Source: Taxillus chinensis (Eukaryota; Streptophyta; Magnoliopsida; Santalales; Loranthaceae). Taken from it: a stretch of DNA of 64,000 nucleotides. Below the pieces are notes generated by a model. The model was given only the letters and a program-made list of their open reading frames with translations, did not search any database and was not told the origin of the DNA. Position 1 is the first letter of the stretch, and every line of letters starts with the position of its first letter. The translations under genes and the position numbers were made by a program. Of the stretch, positions 53,150 to 64,000 are shown piece by piece. The stretch covers positions 14,458,309 to 14,522,308 of the forward strand of contig CM042086.1 in NCBI GenBank assembly GCA_023512835.1, given 5' to 3'.

Positions 53150-56100
53150 GTATTATCGGGAACTTTGATTGGTTGCGTTGGAGCTTTGAATGAGGTAGAT
53201 CACTAGTCCTTTTTTTTTTTTTACAGAATATGTACCATATATATAATTGAAAATTCAGGGAATATGTTTTCCTTTTTTTGGATCTTCTGATTCTTTCTTT
53301 CTGTGGTTGAGATTTAAGATACAGAAATGTGATGTCTAGCTAGAGGTGTGGCCGCGCTAATGGCCACGTTGCAAATTCAGGAGGTAGTTCTGACTTCTGA
53401 GTCGACGTATTGTGGTACAGTGGGGCAGTTGAGGGATAGAAAAGTCATCCCATACCTGTAAAGGGATTGAACAATTTTCCATTATTTCTATAATTTAGCG
53501 TTTTCTTTGTTATTTTGTCTTTATTTTAATACAACTGATCGAAAGTATAGTTATGTCAAAAAATATAAAAAATTATTTGAAAGATAAATATTAATTATTT
53601 AAATATGGAGATTTTTTTTGTTTTTATTTTTAATATTTTTAATATTTAATATTCAAAAGTTATTTTTTTAAAAAAAAAAATTTAATGAAAAATATATTTA
53701 AGATGAGCAGTGTGAATGCTCTTAGAGCTTTTTTAATGCTATTTTTCATTTATTTTCGCACAGAGAGTTTTTACTGTTTATTATATAACTTAAATTCAAA
53801 TACGGTTTATTATTATTATTATTAAAATAATTTAATAATAATATTTTAATTTTAATTTTTTTTACTTCTTTTATTAATCCATTGAGAACATAAAAATAAT
53901 AATATTATATAATATAAAAAGTGATATTTTTTATTATTTTCAAATAAAAATAAAAGTATTAAAATAATATTTTAAATTAAATTTTTATTTATAAATAACA
54001 TAAAATCTCTTGAAAATACTCAGAATGTTATTTACGCTACACATTGTTAAAACAAAATCTGAAAAATGTATAAAATAGCAAATTAGACAAGTAAATTTGG
54101 AAGAGCGAGCGCGAATAAACGTGACCGCAGGAGAAAATAAATCTATTAGAAGGAGATTGATTTTGGCGTAAGAGTGGCCCTCCCCATCTCCAACTTGTGC
54201 GACCACCGCCTTTCCAACATCGCTATGTCCTCGCACGACATTGCGCTGGAGAAGGAGATTTATATGCGGTGAGCGTGGCCGGGATCTGGAATGGGCACGA
54301 CCATCTGGAATGGATGTTGCTTGGGATCTGAAATGGGCACGACTAATTTAGGAGAGAGAGAGAGAGAGAGATAAAAATAAAAATATATAATATAATATAA
54401 TATTATTTGAAGAGTGAAAAATAATTATTTATTTATAAAAATTATTGTATTAATTTTTAAATATAAAAATTAAATAAATAGTGTATGAAAAATGTGTTTT
54501 GAAATGTTAGAGAAGCTGAGCTCAATTACGATTTGCTCGTGAATCGCTATAGGGTTGGGTGTCCCATTTAGTTTGTGTCGTCTTGCGCTTCGAAGGACGG
54601 TAATGATTTAGCTGATCACATATAAAATAAAACACATGGCCATGATCCACAAACAAACGAGCCCAGCCTTTTAGCCGAATTCGATTTACGCGCCCCCACT
54701 TTCGCCTAACATTCTCACAAAAGGCTAGGGGATGCGTTATATATTAAAAAAAGGATTGAAATTCATAATCGAATGTAAATCTAATTGGTGAAATAGTTAC
54801 TTTTAAAACAAGTAAGTTAATTTATGTTTTTACATTTATTTTTTATATAATTAAATTTGTTTTCCCTTTCTTTTATTTTATTATTTGGGTTCACCATATT
54901 TTTTTTATCAAAATTTATGAGCTTGTATTCATTTTAAAAACATTATTTCTTATATCAAAATAATTTATTTTTAAAAATTAAAATTCAAACCACAAATTTG
55001 ATAAGATTCAAACCATTAAATAAAAATAAAATTGAAACAATTAACAATTTCAATAATGACAATGGGCCGAGTACTCGCCCGATACAGTTCCTACTATGAC
55101 AAGTTTAAAATTTGCTTAACTGGATTTGAAATGAATTTATCTGACCTGTCACGTATTTAAAACGAGTTTAAAACAATGGGAGACTCATCCCCATTTTAAT
55201 ATATAAAAAATTATGATATTACGGGTCATGCTAGATATTTATTCTGATCCTATTTAAAAATGACTTAATGATATTGAAAGCAAATTTTAGATCATTTCTC
55301 TTATTCAAAATAAGAGTGGTAAATGATTAAATATTACTAATGTAAATTTTAAAAATAGTAAAGTGTAACAGTAAAATTATTATTATTGTTATTATCAGAG
55401 AAAATTTTTCTTTATAAGTCGATTGTATAGAAAATTCATAAAAATAATTCTGCGGTACGTATTATTATTCTATTATTCTGTTACACTCAGACGATTTTTT
55501 TATTGCACTATAGCCACATTTTACCCCTTATATGTTTCTAACGAAGAACACATGGGCCCAGTCCCATCATCTTTCGAGAGTCAGTCCGCTTGATGTCAGT
55601 TTAATATTATGCAGCTCTGCTCATGCGACCATGTGACATGTTCCAACATAATATCATAATAATAAAATATGGCTGAACTCGTGGCAGGGAGTTCAAAAGA
55701 ATCAAAACCAGTGACAGTCCGGAGGAGGGTGTACTATTAATAATTTGTTTTAAAAATCCCATAATAATACTACTAATATTATATTAGCATTATTATGTAA
55801 AATAAAGCTTCATATATTTTTGATAAAAAATTTAACTTTTTAATTTGAATGATATTTTAAAAAATATATAATGTTTTATTTCACTGGTATAAATTATGTG
55901 ATTTTATAATTTAAAAGTTTAATATTTATTTAGAATAAGTAAATTTAATTATTCTATTTTATCTAAAAAATATTATTTTAAATATGTTTCTAAATTATAA
56001 GTATTTTTATGTTATTTTAAAATAAATTCATTTATTTAAATTTGTATACACCGCAACATGTAAATCCAAAACATAATTTATCCGAAAGATTAAATTTATT

Positions 56101-58440
56101 CAAACAGAATCAAACCAATTGCTTCTTTTACCCTCTGCTTGTTTAAGGTGAAAAAAGCATACAAAAAAAATTCTACTGCTTGGCTATTATGGAATCAGCA
56201 CAGTAAAGAGAGAAAATGTCATTGGAAAGTGTGAAATGTTTTTCCTATCAAATCGGTGTGAAATCGTATGAAAAATGCACAGTATCAAATAATTCCAATT
56301 TTACCCTTTAAAGGGCTATTAAACAATCACATATGAAAAACAAAATAGTAAATTTACAATAAACATAAATATGCAAAAAATATTTTTATATATTTTCTAT
56401 CTTTTTTCTACCTTAATCAAGCACCTTATAGAAAAAAAAATTTCACCTTTTTTCTTTTCATCTCTTTTCTATCTATTTTTTTCCACATTAATTCTATATT
56501 TAGCCAAGCATGGCGTTAGTAAGGTAATGTTCGGTAGCTATTGACAACACAAAAAATATAAGCGAGTGAAGAACATATGAAAAATTATTTTCTTGGATTA
56601 GATGAGAGTTGAAAAATGAGATGTCAAAAAAAAAAACTGAAAATATATGAAAAGATGAAATTATTTTTATGATAATTAAAATGGTAGGATTTATTAGGAA
56701 AACTGTCAAAATTATAAATTTAATTTTTTATCCTTTACAAAACTTAACACGTTTATGTCAAAATGATATTTTAAATAATATTAATTTTCCACCTTTGTTA
56801 AAACGGCAGTTAAACTATAAAAAGAAATACTTTTTTTTACTCCAAAATTATTTTGTATCAAAATTTAAAATTAGATAAGTCCAGACATGCATTGAAATGC
56901 GCGCGGGAGAAAAGAAATCCATTGTAAGTTCAAAACCAGCTCCTCTCTCGCCCATTGGAACTACCAAAAACCACGTGCCTCCGCAACTCATGTGTACTAA
57001 AAAACACAAAACGATGTTGCCATTGCAAATTGTGCCAAATAGGCTGCAGAGACGCTCGGTAAGATGAATAGGTAGGTTCAGAAACTCTTCCACCATAGTT
57101 TCTGAGTATAATTATGTAATAATTTTAAAAATTATGTCAAACAGAAAAAAAATAAAGTGCAAATACTGAATTGCAAAAAATGTAAACGTAATCTTTATTT
57201 TGGGGTAAGATTCTAATTAATGATATTAAAATGATATTAGTTTGATTATAATTTCATTATTTAAAACCATATTATTGTGATAAAAATATAAAAATTACAA
57301 TACAGTCCCTTGCAAGTAGCATTGCTTTTTAAAACAAATACTGTTTTTCCAGGAAAACTTTTGTTATAACTTCGTTACAAATGGTACAAACCCTTTGCTT
57401 GGTAAATGAAATAAAATATGTAGAAAGAATTTGAGGTAAAAAAATAAATAAAAAGAAAATAGGTAAAAAAAATGTTTATTTGGTTGGAATGATAATAGAA
57501 ATAAAAATATATTTTTTTATAATTTTCTACTCCTATTTGTGAACGTTTGTGAATGAACAACAGAGTAAAGTAAAGTAAAAATATCATATAGTTTGAGGCC
57601 TCTTGTCCAATCCATTGTGTCATAATTACCTTATCGATAATTAATATATATTTATATATTTTAAAATATCATTTGCAACTCACAAACACGTCCCGACTCC
57701 CGACAAACAAAAACAAGCTAATTACATTTTACTAATTGCCGGACTTGTCTTTAGGCTATCTTTCACCCTATCGACCGTCGTCAACTATACGTCTATACAT
57801 TCGTAATTTAACCATTGTCTCTGGCTTTCTACGTGACATTGCAGCTCTTTTAGTGAAAATGGGGTCCCAACAAAGTCCCAACCAGTTTAACCTATTTATT
57901 ACTTGCCGGTGTATACTTTCTTGACTTAATATATATATATATATATATAACGTGAAATAAATTTATTAGAATCTAAGGACCTTGAATGTATTCATATTAT
58001 GATTGGTTACTTTGCCCTTACATGCCAAGGTGGATAATACACACGGCCGGAAAATATTACATTAGAAACAAAACTCCTCACGAGTTTTGTCCTAAAACCA
58101 ATTAGTTGTAAGAGAGACTATCCTTGCTATATTGGAATTTTGGTAGCTGGGACAAGTACTTATTGAAAGTATACGATGTGAATACGCGGTGATCTCAAAT
58201 ACTACACATGTGTTATGGGGGACGAGCTTTTTTGTTATCTATATCATTAGGAGTAGTAGTTAGGTTGGAAATCAGATAATCAATTGAAAATAAGACTAGC
58301 CTTCTCTTTGTACTTATTGCCGCAATCAACTTCATTTGTTGAAAAAAAAAAAACAAAAACAAACACAAAAAAATGGGCGAGCATGAGAATGTTTCATCAA
58401 TCAGTTCAAATTTCAGAGGAAACGAGAAACCAAAATAAAT
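53150..58440. other. AT-rich intergenic region after NOT10
   Basis: The first 350 bases or so should be the NOT10 3' untranslated region. The remainder is AT-rich with short GA runs (54353-54370) and no protein gene. Segments at about 53700-54530 and 56880-57080 have repeat-like character (short GC-rich islands within AT-rich flanks). I could not place them in a family. Confidence 0.5.
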
Positions 58441-58472
58441 AAATTAAAAAACCACACAAAGTACGAGATTAA

Positions 58473-58896
58473 TTAAAGGGTGCATGTGTAGCCAGGTGGG
58501 GGGGGATTTGCCGCACGTGACGAGGAGCTGGAGGGCGAGGGGGAGGTAGACGTTGAGGTTGAGGAGCTTGAGCTTGAGGGCGGTGCAGAGGCACACGGCG
58601 GCTTCGAGCTGCAGCAACCCGGCGAGCACCGGGCAGCACTTGTTCGCCACCGGGTCGCCCAGCCCGATGTGGACCAGCCCCCCCAGCAGGTCCACGCACG
58701 CCCCTACCTTCACCGCGTCCATTGGGGTGCACGTGGGAGCTGCAGCCGGTGCCAAAATCGGGGTCTTGGCCTGCCTGGTGCCGGAATGACTCCTGTGATG
58801 TGGAACGTCGCACGAGCCGCAACTCAAAACGGTGGTCGCCGAGGAGAGATACAGCATGGATATGAGAAGGAGTGCTGACATCTTGGCAGGCTCCAT
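58473..58896 (-). CDS. 8-cysteine HyPRP / lipid-transfer-like secreted protein, frameshifted near its end
   Basis: From Met at 58896 (MEPAKMSALLLIS) the protein has a hydrophobic signal peptide, a short linker (no long Pro repeat), then an 8-cysteine domain: TC, GAC, NKCC, VCLC and VTCGKSPP carry cysteines 1 to 7. As written, the frame then reads TWLHMHPLIN and runs on to a stop at 58444, so the eighth Cys is missing. Immediately before this break is a run of eight C on minus (58498-58505). Another frame right after it gives GYTCTL and a stop at 58473, the usual family ending. This suggests either a one-base sequence error or a real recent frameshift. Family members are secreted cell-wall or plasma-membrane-linked proteins. 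Substrate is unknown. The end coordinate given is that of the expected ending. Confidence 0.85.
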
Positions 58897-58928
58897 CATA
58901 TATATATATATACTTATATACAGACACA

Positions 58929-58931
<3 letters not shown>

Positions 58932-59025
<94 letters not shown>

Positions 59026-59046
59026 TGTGTGTGTGTGTGTGTGTGT
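58932..59046. repeat. (GA)n then (GT)n compound microsatellite
   Basis: About 92 bases of uninterrupted GA are followed by about 23 bases of GT. On the minus strand it is a CA and CT tract lying directly upstream of the 8-cysteine gene's start codon, most likely inside its leader. Confidence 0.95.
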
Positions 59047-59086
59047 TCAAATTCAATAGATTGTGTTTTCAGTGGTGAGAAAAGAT

Positions 59087-59094
59087 GTTATATA
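59087..59094 (-). promoter_or_regulatory. Candidate TATA box of the 8-cysteine gene
   Basis: TATATAAC on minus is about 190 bases upstream of the start codon. A start near 59060 would place the (CT)n microsatellite in the 5' untranslated leader. TATATAAG at about 58915 is a nearer match, but it would leave almost no leader. Confidence 0.4.
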
Positions 59095-59872
59095 GACGGA
59101 AGAAAGCTCCTCACGTGAACTCGGAACAATAATAGGGACCTGAATACTCTTTTCTTTTCTTTTCTTTTCTTTTTTAATAAAAATAATAGGGGTTTAATTT
59201 CATATTTTTTATAGATTGTGCTCCATCATTTGTTTGTGGCATGGGACCCCAAATCTGAATAAAATGTCCCGAACTCACTAATAAAACAAAACAGCTTTGC
59301 ACGCATGGGTTAATTTCATATTTTTGTTGAGTAAAAGTAAGGTTACATAATAATCATGATAAATATTAAATTTTTGATAAATATAAGATATTGAGTCATA
59401 GTATATGATCTCAGGTAACACAACAACAAAAGCCACCAAGATTAGAAAGCAAGTCCAAAAGATTACAAGAATTATTGTATTGATATTTAGTTTCTAAAAT
59501 GTTATTAACTGATGTTCAAAGCTAGCACAAAGTTATAGAATACAGTGCTTAAACCCAATCACTAATTTGTATCGCATTATTTTTAAATGAAGTTTGATTA
59601 TGTATTGTCATAAAAATAAGCTTTACGCGGCAAAATATAAAATTTAGGCGGAAAGAAAATAAATAAAAAAGATATGAAAATAAAATAAATAGAAAGAAAA
59701 GGTTAAACATACCTAAAATAGTTTGCATAGGGCAAAATCTAAACAGTAACACAATAAAATATATGTTTGATATAATATTTCGAGAACTACACATCATGCA
59801 TTTCGGATTATTTTGAACTTTGAACTTAAGGAGAGAAGCTCTCTCGCAGAGCCTCCCTTGCTGGTGCCGGCG

Positions 59873-60203
59873 AGGGATGGCAATGGGGCGGGTCATACTG
59901 GGTACCCGTCCCGCCCCGCCCGGGGTTTAGAATAACTATAATCGGGTTCGGGCGGGTTTGGGACGAGTATCTCTGATCCGATTAGGATTTGGGACGGGTT
60001 CGGGGCGAGATAACCCGTCCCAAACCCGTATATATAAGATAAAATAACGGGTTTAATGGGTACCCGCCCCCGATCCGACCCTAATGGGACAGGTTTCGGG
60101 TCGGTTTAAACGGGTTCGGGTCGGATTTGGGATAATGGTTTCTTAAACGGGACAGGTTCGGGATAGGGGTGACCCGTCCCAAACCCGCCCCGTTGCCATC
60201 CCT
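59873..60203. mobile_element. hAT-like MITE with GC-rich terminal repeats
   Basis: The left end AGGGATGGCAATGGGGCGGG and the reverse complement of the right end agree over about 21 bases with one mismatch. The interior repeats GGGTTCGGG/CCCGTCCC motifs. The flanks TGCCGGCG (59865-59872) and CGCCGGCG (60206-60213) could be an 8-base target duplication with one change. The right TIR edge would then need to extend two bases. The element is short (331 bases) and non-coding. Confidence 0.75.
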
Positions 60204-60209
60204 AGCGCC

Positions 60210-61480
60210 GGCGGCCGCCCGCGGGGATCTTCCCTTTCTCCCGGCATGTACGTGTCCTTCTAAGCCGGTTTAGGCATGGCTGCATTGTTATTTAGGCTGG
60301 GGTTTGAGCCCAGCTCTCCCAGCCCAGTTTCTTTGTGGTCCATTTAAGCCCATTGTGTTTGTTTGGGTTGGGATGTGAGCCCAGCTCTCCCAGCCCAATT
60401 CTCGTTTATGGCCATTTACTTTCTCCATGTGGGTTTGTACTTTCATCCATTTGTAGTCTTAAAATTATTGTGGCCTGTTCATTGCTTGTTGGCCTGATGG
60501 ATGGGCATGGATTGAGTGATCTTTTTGTAGCTATTTTTGTTTGTTTTGTTTTTTTAAATATAATAATTATTTTTGAGTATAAAAATAAAATAATAATAAA
60601 AATATATAATAAAATAATTATATATGTGAAAAAACGTAAAATAATCACATATATAATAGTTTAAAAATAAAAAAAATTAATTTTTTTTATATTCAAAAAT
60701 AATCACATACGTAGAAAACATGTTTGATAGAAACAAACATATGCTCTTCCTTAAGTCGAAAATAGAAATAACGCAAACGGAAATATTTTAATTTGATTCC
60801 GGTTCTTAAACAAGGAATTGAGTTATAAATAAAAAATCATATGTAAAATTTAAACTAATAAAAAAAAATTAAAATTTAGTTTGGTTTCATATATATCGAA
60901 AAACCAAAAGGCTTATACGTCATTTCTGTTGCTTGCTTTGTGATCATTAATTTGCCAAATGAAGCCGTTGCATGTTTTGCCCGCTCGGCAGTCGGCCCCT
61001 CGATCTCCCTCCTGCGCAGTTGTAGGCACGCATAGGGATGGCAATTTTGGCCGCAGAGTCCCAATCGTCTCTTTTCCCCCGCCTCACTCGCGACGCAACC
61101 CCATCACGATCATACCATAGATTTTTTAATAATTTATCCCCCCTTTAAATCCGTCTCGCCCATGACTATCCCGACCTCCCCCACTGTATTTGTTCCACCC
61201 CCCCCCGCCCGCCCGAACTCATCCGAAGCTGACCCCCCCCCCACCCCGGCCCCATCGTGCAAATCCCAGGCAACCATCATGATCATACGACACCGTTTCC
61301 ATCCGCGCCCCGCGCCCACCCTCAAAATAGCAGCTGCGCACCGAAGAACCCCGGCCCCATCATTCAAATCACAAAATTCCCAATCCACTCTGTAGTCTGT
61401 ATTCGCCGCCCATTATATATATATATATATATAAATCGCAATAATAGAACCAAAAAAAAAAATCAAACTCCAAATTTCGT
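60210..61480. other. Intergenic region upstream of the VAMP gene
   Basis: No gene. A short duplicated phrase (TGAGCCCAGCTCTCCCAGCCC) occurs at about 60306 and 60377. An isolated TAGGGATGGCAATTTTGG at about 61033 resembles one end of the MITE family at 59873, without a visible partner. A TATA-like stretch (about 61414-61433) may serve the VAMP711-type gene. Confidence 0.45.
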
Positions 61481-61667
61481 TGCTCTCTCGGCGGATGAGA
61501 TTGATGATCGACCACCATGCATGCACGGTCCAGCTCGATGATCAATCTCAATTATTTTAAAATTTTCTAGCTAATATATATATAATAATAATTAAACCAC
61601 ACCCGCCTTGGAGGAGGAATTAATCGAATCGAATCGAGCGGCGGCCGAGGAGGCAATTAATATAACA

Positions 61668-61967
61668 ATGACGATTCAGTACAGCTTGGTGGCGAGGGGC
61701 CAGGTGGTTCTGGCGGAGTTCGGCACGGCGGCGACGATCAACTCCGGCTCGGTGGCCCGGCAGATTCTGGGGAGGCTTCCCAGCAACACCGACGCCAATG
61801 TCTCCTACTCACAGGACCGCACCATCTTTCACGTCAAGAGGACCGACGGCCTCACCGTCTTGTGCATGGCCGACGACGCTTTCGGACGTTAGTTTATTCA
61901 TTTATTTATTCGCTCGCCACTCTTGTTCTACACATTATTTATATTTCATCCAACACTATTCCCTTCT

Positions 61968-62044
<77 letters not shown>

Positions 62045-62935
62045 TGCAGTTATGATAATTTTTCACCTCGTAGATTTGTCGGGAGACATGTCACATTTCA
62101 TTTGTTATATATATATCGTTTTTTTTAACAAAAGCATTTTAAAGAATACGTTTGAGAATTGTGACGGCGTCAATGTTTTGGGTATATGATTAAATTGCAA
62201 AATAAGGTTTGGTTCCGTGGATAAAAAAGTATATTTTATTTTATAAGCCATTTTTCAGACATGAATACAAGGTAGATACCAACATTAATTAATAATGGAT
62301 TTTTAACGATTTTGTTAATTCTCCCTTATTGATACTGTAATACTATTTGTGTTTGGGGTGATTAATTTATGTATTCTCTTGGGTGAGTTTATTAATCAGG
62401 CAACTTCATAGTCCTACAACAATACCAAACTTGACGTTGTGCAAGAATTGCTTCTCCGTCAAATTAAAACGTACGTTGGTGTTCTACTTCTCACAACAAA
62501 CCTTGCCTGCAAAAAAAAAATTAAAATGTGCAGGAAGAATCCCTTTTTTATTTCTCGAAGAAATTCATCAAAGATTCGCGAGGACTTATGGTCGTTCCGT
62601 TCACACGGCCCCTGCATACGCAATGAACGAGGAGTTTTCGAGGATTCTAAACCAAGAAATGGACCACTTCTCAAATGATGCAAATGCAGATAGGCTAAAT
62701 CGGCTTAAAGGAGAAATGAGCCATGTAAGTTTGTGCTGGCTGCAGCCACAATTGACCTATAAACATTAATTTCCAAGTTATATTTGGGAGTATGTGGCTG
62801 CAGGCTGCTGAATTTTCCCTCCACCCTTATTTTTTTTCCCTTAAATAGGATTGCACGCTTATATGGTGTATCAGCATTTATTGAACTTAATTTGTACTTT
62901 GATGACTTTGTATAAATTCATTGGGTTTTGGCGAT

Positions 62936-62969
<34 letters not shown>

Positions 62970-63680
62970 TCCGGAGCGTGATGATAGACAATATTGATAA
63001 AGTTTTGCAGAGGGGAGACCGCTTGACAATGCTGGTTGAAAAAACTGCTTCCCTGCAAGGAAACACATTACGCTTTAGAAGGCAATCTCAGCGTTATCGA
63101 AGTACTCTGTGGTGGAACAATTTCAAGCTGAGGTATGTACGTCCTTAGTTTTATGAATTATGATTCAGGCCATTCATTTATAATGTACAGTATGTTTGAA
63201 CAAAGATTGCTACTTATATCTTCTTCTTCTTCTTCTTCTTCTTCTTCTTCTTTTTGACTTTTGACATGTTTCGATATACTCTCCTTTGTGCCTTAAACTA
63301 TTTCTTTAACCACCAGATGCCATATTAAATATCAAAACACAAGTACCTAGCTTGTCAAAATTACTATTGCTGAACATTGACCTTGTTTTGTTTTTTTTGG
63401 GTCATATTTTACCCTCATGTTAAGCATCCAATCATCCTCATCTTCTGCTAAGTAAATCCCTCACCTGAATTTGAACAGAGTACGAGTGTATATTATGGAA
63501 TGCAATACCGATGAAGTAGCTATGTTTGTCTTATGAGTTGAACATCTTCTTCCTTGCAGGGCTGCATTGGTCTTGGGTCTTTTGATTTTAATGTACTTCA
63601 CATTTGCATTCTTTTGTGGTGGCCCCTTGGTGCCACATATCCTGACTAGCACATGGGCACTTGTGAGCGACTTATCCTAG
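61668..63680 (+). CDS. Vesicle-associated membrane protein, VAMP711-type R-SNARE
   Basis: Four exons: 61668-61887, 62534-62724, 62969-63132 and 63560-63680, all GT/AG, giving 231 residues. ATG at 61668 opens MTIQYSLVARGQVVLAEF, the start of a longin domain (about 1-115, with NVSYSQDRTIFHVKRTDGLT). The SNARE helix is in about 130-190 (GEMSH, VRSVMIDNIDKVLQRGDRL) with the zero-layer Arg at about 152. Next is a membrane anchor (AALVLGLLILMYFTFAF) and a short C-terminal tail. The YSQDR...VKRTDGLTVLCMA wording fits VAMP711-713 better than VAMP714. In Arabidopsis these act at the vacuole membrane in late endosome/vacuole fusion. Intron 1 carries a long (CT)n tract and intron 2 ends in a (TA)n run just before its AG. 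Exon 1 is GC-rich, later exons are not. Confidence 0.95.
61971..62041. repeat. (CT)n microsatellite in VAMP711-type intron 1
   Basis: About 70 bases of uninterrupted CT lie within the first intron, roughly 85 bases after the donor. Confidence 0.95.
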
Positions 63681-64000
63681 GGTGAACGGATTCAGTTATA
63701 AATTCCAGGATATTGTAAGGCTTGTAACAAAATATACTCAAACCAGGGCAACTTCAAGTTCTAGCCAGCCGCTTAACAGTTCACCAAGCCCATGCCAGAT
63801 GTAATTTATTCTTAGTGCAACTTCTTGGTCTCCCGATTTTTTTCCTTCAGTTGGTATCTTACTGTTGCCCACGCTTGACACGATTAATGGAGGAGTGGAG
63901 TGTATATTAAAAGTTTCAATGCAATTGCAAAAAAGTATTGCATGTATTAACATTACTAATCTCATTTGTATCTGATTTTTATGATTTAGATTAAATTTTT
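63681..64000 (+). other. 3' untranslated region of the VAMP711-type gene
   Basis: The 320 bases after the stop codon contain no further coding sequence. The transcript probably ends inside this stretch, but I see no unambiguous polyadenylation signal. Confidence 0.5.

Noticed and set aside
58469..59056. 195-residue frame on minus with a long Ser-Leu repeat
   Set aside because: The Ser-Leu part is the (CT)n microsatellite read in another frame. The real gene uses the frame with the signal peptide and cysteines.
61608..61892. Earlier start for the VAMP gene at 61608
   Set aside because: That position is TTG, not ATG. The family N-terminus begins at the ATG at 61668.

Overview
The window is nuclear DNA from a flowering plant. 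Evidence: AT-rich non-coding DNA full of (TA)n, (GA)n and (CT)n microsatellites, spliced genes with GT/AG introns, two MIR396 precursors, and plant-type gene families. The first exons of the raffinose-synthase-like gene and the VAMP gene, and the small 8-cysteine gene, are GC-rich while the surrounding DNA is AT-rich. That fits a non-grass monocot, but this is inference and the species is not identified.

Layout. Bases 1-31,900 hold no protein gene I can support. The clear genes there are two microRNA396 hairpins, a MIR396b type on + (7001-7141) and a MIR396a type on - (about 14435-14598), pointing at each other 7.4 kb apart. Each has a TATA-like box and a CT-rich leader upstream. The rest of this half is repeat-rich: fold-back elements (15405-15600, 17255-17415), microsatellites, and a patch at 29273-30395 where decayed exons of an aspartate aminotransferase and a P4-type ATPase lie next to each other with a third, unidentified exon pair. 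A 360-bp tandem duplication follows (30780-31570).

Bases 32,000-64,000 are gene-bearing. They hold a domesticated hAT transposase of the DAYSLEEPER/RICESLEEPER kind (+, CDS 34229-36259, uninterrupted); a four-exon raffinose-synthase-family gene of the RFS6/DIN10 type (-, 36954-40254), tail-to-tail with it; a six-exon CCR4-NOT subunit 10 gene (+, 43693-53145) with two large introns carrying transposon-like insertions; a small secreted 8-cysteine (HyPRP/LTP-like) gene (-, about 58473-58896) whose last Cys is lost to a one-base shift in a run of eight C; and a four-exon tonoplast R-SNARE gene of the VAMP711 type (+, 61668-63680). A hAT-like MITE sits between the last two (59873-60203).

The genes do not form a pathway. 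They cover small-RNA control of growth (MIR396), mRNA deadenylation (NOT10), galactosyl-sugar metabolism, vacuolar membrane fusion and a co-opted transposase. The main theme is how mobile DNA has shaped the locus: a host gene made from a transposase, captured or shuffled gene pieces, and insertions inside introns.
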